Source of the DNA: Bacillota bacterium
Lineage (GTDB): Bacteria; Bacillota; Clostridia; Lachnospirales; Lachnospiraceae
Direction: 5' to 3'
Length of the DNA stretch: 25,570 nucleotides
Assembly (NCBI GenBank): GCA_023421505.1
Contig: JAEZTJ010000010.1
Coordinates: forward strand, 1 to 25,570
The translations under genes were made by a program, and so were the position numbers. A model generated the notes under the pieces. It had not been told where the DNA came from. It ran no database searches and saw nothing but the letters and a program-made list of their open reading frames with translations. Of the stretch, positions 23,724 through 25,570 are shown piece after piece (positions within the stretch are counted from its first letter, which is position 1; the number at the start of each line of letters is the position of its first letter).

Positions 23724-23813
23724 CCATTCAGCCTTACGGGCTAATCAGCCACCGACCTTATTCAGACCGATAGCCGACGGAGGTCTTCTTGCAACCTTCC
23801 ACTTTAAATAATA

Positions 23814-24248
23814 TCACGGATTTTGTTGATTTGTTTGAAACTTACTCAGATACACTGATAATTTCTTGCTGATTCCTGTGAAATCCAAATTCATGAGTTT
23901 ACCTATCTCCCTAAGCTTCAGACCATCTATGAACCGGTATTCAAATATCTGCCGTAACTCACTATCCTGTATCCCATTGATAAACGCCTCAATCTTGTGA
24001 ATCTGCTTCCAACACTCTTCAATACGCTTTCGCTTTCGTTCCACCAGGTGATCAATTTCTGATGCGATAGCCGGATCCTCCATCTGTACACCGACTCTGA
24101 TTTCTATATACGGAAAACTCTTTGAGGAAGCTTTGACCTTACCGGCAACTACTGGTACCTCTTTGCTGCATAATGCATCTATCCGCTTCTCCTGGTTATT
24201 AATCTCTTTTAGTAAGCTTCTGTATTGTTTTAACTCGTTCTCGGTCAA
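23814..24248 (-). CDS. Late transcription regulator, sigma-70 region 4-like (ArpU/RinA type)
   Basis: A 144-residue helical protein. Residues 1-25 and 65-95 (with VERKRKRIEECWKQIHKIEAF) are coiled-coil-like. The C-terminal third, RQIFEYRFIDGLKLREIGKL followed by MNLDFTGISKKLSVYLSKF, is a helix-turn-helix of the sigma-70 region 4 type found in phage late regulators. I chose TTG at 24248 because GGAGGG lies 8-9 bases upstream and the upstream zinc-ribbon stop is five bases away; an in-frame start at 24344 would overlap that gene extensively. Such proteins switch on the packaging and structural operon, which follows here. Confidence 0.75.
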   Translation of the reverse strand: MTENELKQYRSLLKEINNQEKRIDALCSKEVPVVAGKVKASSKSFPYIEIRVGVQMEDPAIASEIDHLVERKRKRIEECWKQIHKIEAFINGIQDSELRQIFEYRFIDGLKLREIGKLMNLDFTGISKKLSVYLSKFQTNQQNP

Positions 24249-24252
24249 ATAA

Positions 24253-24396
24253 TCACTTCCCTCCTCCGTCCTGTCTGTAGTGGTTGTATCCGCAATAATA
24301 AACGGTACCGCCGCCCTTCTTGCTTCGCTTGTAAGTATAATCACTGCGGCTCATGTTATATGTAAAATAAATATCCTTACCACATACAGGACACAC
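24253..24396 (-). CDS. Small zinc-ribbon protein (start uncertain)
   Basis: A 47-residue frame from GTG 24396: CPVCGKDIYFTYNMSRSDYTYKR then a glycine-rich turn and VYYCGYNHYRQD. The pattern CxxC ... CxxxH resembles small phage zinc-ribbon proteins with CPVCGK at the N-terminus, which bind one zinc ion. The GTG has no good ribosome site. A fine AGGAG (24457-24453) points, at eight bases, to CTT AGT CAT (24444), which is not a start codon, although the frame is open from there (63 residues). The start codon may have been lost or may be non-canonical. The stop lies five bases before the late regulator. Confidence 0.6.
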   Translation of the reverse strand: MCPVCGKDIYFTYNMSRSDYTYKRSKKGGGTVYYCGYNHYRQDGGGK

Positions 24397-24469
24397 TTCA
24401 TGATTTACGTCTTTGCCATGTGACCGCAGTTCAGAATGACTAAGCTTTGTTACTCCTGTCTTACAGACT

Positions 24470-25159
24470 TTAGGGACGCTCCGTTTCTGCAGGCTTCTGC
24501 TGGTTCCTGTGTAGTTTATGGCCAGTTATAAAACTGTTGGCCTTAGCGTAAGGAATACCGAAATGATTAGCTACCTGTTGGATTGTTTTACCCTGATTGA
24601 TATATAATTCCTTAACAGCTTCCTCGGTCATATTCTCCGGATATGGACTTGGTTTACTTTTCTTCGCCGGATACTTGTCCAAAGATTTATCATCCGGTGG
24701 AGGCAGAACATCAGTCTGCTTATGCTTCACTGACCCAACCATGCCTTGTACAGCTGCTTCAAACTCTGGATTGATGATTGCAGGCTTACGATTTCCCGAT
24801 GAAACGATATCCTGATCTGGAATAACAACACCCTTATGAATGCTGTCTGTATTTACGAATCCTGATACAATGCCTCCCTGTGCAAACGATGGTATTACCT
24901 GTTGTTTACCCATAAGTTTTTGTAGTTCCATTTCCTTTTCATTTCTAATCCTCATAATGGCAATCATTGCACTTTCCTTCAGTTCCTTCATCTTCTCTGG
25001 ACTAAGTACTCTGATAAAGATTGCTCCGTTGTTTCCGGAAGAAAAACAGATATCTGCTTCTCTTGCCTTATCCATCAAGTCCTCAATATCTTCAAGCTCC
25101 CTGCTCAGCTGGTTACCTCTGATAATATATTCATTCCATTGCTCTAATAAATTACTCAT
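24470..25159 (-). CDS. Hypothetical phage protein with coiled-coil N-terminus and C-terminal HTH-like segment
   Basis: A 229-residue protein. Residues 1-90 are helical and charged (LLEQWNEYIIRGNQLSRELEDIEDLMDKA, split by short loops). The middle is polar and proline/lysine-rich. The C-terminus has EEAVKELYINQGKTIQQVAN followed by HFGIPYAKANSFITGH, a helix-turn-helix like those of small phage DNA-binding proteins. No family is recognised. The ATG overlaps the upstream small gene stop (ATGA), with AAAGAGGA as ribosome site. It could be a regulator or a replication accessory protein. Confidence 0.7.
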   Translation of the reverse strand: MSNLLEQWNEYIIRGNQLSRELEDIEDLMDKAREADICFSSGNNGAIFIRVLSPEKMKELKESAMIAIMRIRNEKEMELQKLMGKQQVIPSFAQGGIVSGFVNTDSIHKGVVIPDQDIVSSGNRKPAIINPEFEAAVQGMVGSVKHKQTDVLPPPDDKSLDKYPAKKSKPSPYPENMTEEAVKELYINQGKTIQQVANHFGIPYAKANSFITGHKLHRNQQKPAETERP

Positions 25160-25278
25160 TCCTCTTTACCCCTTTCATGCTCTTTGCGAACTTGCCTATT
25201 AATTAGAATTGCTGATATTAGTATTAATAAAACCGCACCGGCTCCCATGCCCGATATAAAGATAAATAAATCATTCAT
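25156..25278 (-). CDS. 40-residue single-pass membrane protein
   Basis: A short frame starting MNDLFIFISGMGAGAVLLIL, with a hydrophobic helix through residue 26 followed by a charged tail (RQVRKEHERGKEE). One membrane helix with a cytoplasmic basic end is predicted. The start overlaps the end of the upstream 60-residue gene by eight bases, and the stop overlaps the next start as ATGA, which is good evidence that it is translated. GATGATATAGATG gives only a weak ribosome site, so translation is probably coupled. No family is recognised. Confidence 0.7.
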   Translation of the reverse strand: MNDLFIFISGMGAGAVLLILISAILINRQVRKEHERGKEE

Positions 25279-25453
25279 CTATATCATCCTCCCATTCACC
25301 TTTAGACATTACCTCGTCCGGTGTTTCGAGCTTACTTCTTACCACCTTGCAGCCAAATTCATCTTCAACAATGGCTTCCAGTAATTCAAGAAAGCTCTCA
25401 TCAATTACATCAAAGTCCTTTTCTGTATCAAACGTATATACATATCTCTGCAT
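25271..25453 (-). CDS. Small acidic hypothetical protein, 60 residues
   Basis: The product (MQRYVYTFDTEKDFDVIDES and on) is strongly acidic, ending in GEWEDDIDE. GAAAGAGGTG precedes the ATG, and the stop of the upstream gene is only three bases away. No family is recognised. Small acidic proteins are common in phage early regions and some are inhibitors or DNA mimics, but nothing here points to one. It begins a run of four tightly packed genes. Confidence 0.65.
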   Translation of the reverse strand: MQRYVYTFDTEKDFDVIDESFLELLEAIVEDEFGCKVVRSKLETPDEVMSKGEWEDDIDE

Positions 25454-25456
25454 GGC

Positions 25457-25570
25457 CTATACACCTCTTTCCATAATCGGAATATCATAATCCCATAATC
25501 TCTGCATTCCCTTCGCAGGTATCGGCTCCGGAAGCTTAACCGGATCCGCATCCATCATCCAAGCCCATCT
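25457..25570 (-). CDS. C-terminus of an ASCH-domain-like protein (partial)
   Basis: A frame open to the right edge gives 37 residues ending in TAG at 25459-25457. The sequence includes WAWMMDADPVKLPEPIPAKG and LWDYDIP, which resembles the end of ASCH-domain proteins, where a P-x-P-x-K-G segment is followed by LW. ASCH proteins are RNA-binding and frequent in phages. The call rests on this short piece only. Confidence 0.45.
   Translation of the reverse strand, partial: RWAWMMDADPVKLPEPIPAKGMQRLWDYDIPIMERGV

Noticed and set aside
24249..24344. Earlier start for the late regulator giving 32 extra residues
   Set aside because: It would overlap the zinc-ribbon gene, has no ribosome site and adds residues not typical of the family; TTG at 24248 has GGAGGG at correct spacing.
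1..25570. CRISPR array, insertion sequence, integrase or att site
   Set aside because: No regularly spaced repeats, transposase or integrase motifs, or terminal duplications were seen.

Overview
The window holds the late (packaging, head, tail, lysis-entry) region of a contractile-tailed phage or prophage. Every convincing gene is on the minus strand, so transcription runs from position 25570 down to 1. The host is most likely a low-GC Gram-positive anaerobe of the Clostridia type. The reasons are strong AGGAGG-type ribosome sites, frequent TTG/GTG starts, a PBSX-like terminase and an XhlA-like holin. No integrase, repressor or att site is visible, so prophage and free phage cannot be told apart.

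In order of transcription: 25570-23814 carries the end of an early region (tail of an ASCH-like protein, small acidic, membrane and zinc-ribbon proteins) and a sigma-70-region-4-like (ArpU/RinA-type) late regulator. 23813-22385 is an accessory and control block. It holds two small ORFs with a tRNA-like element inside the second, a strong terminator, an autonomous promoter driving a secreted YHYH plus peptidoglycan-binding protein, an 11-bp inverted repeat, a tiny hydrophobic peptide and a second terminator just upstream of the terminase genes. 22357-18641 is packaging (TerS, TerL, portal). 18774-13332 is head and connector: Mu F/SPP1 gp7-like protein, DUF2213 protease with a probable nested scaffold, cement protein, DUF2184-type capsid and four connector-type genes. 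13332-4517 is the contractile tail: terminator, sheath, tube, frameshifted chaperone pair, tape measure, Dit-like protein, plug, lysozyme-hub fusion, spike, gp25-like wedge and baseplate J. 4501-2012 is the DUF2612 protein, a beta-helix tail fibre and its neighbour. 1665-84 is an AT-rich cassette with a membrane acyltransferase, a 29-residue membrane peptide and two back-to-back terminators. A holin (XhlA-like) gene enters at 60-1.

The structural genes are tightly coupled by ATGA, TAATG and TTGA overlaps and read as one operon. The two morons (YHYH protein and acyltransferase) stand apart in base composition, spacing and their own signals, as expected for lysogenic-conversion genes. The most interesting items are the tRNA-like element with an oversized anticodon arm embedded in an ORF, a complete -1 frameshift signal in the tail chaperone gene, the terminator/inverted-repeat leader in front of terS, and the lysozyme-hub fusion. 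No wholly new multi-gene system (defence island, CRISPR, retron) was found.
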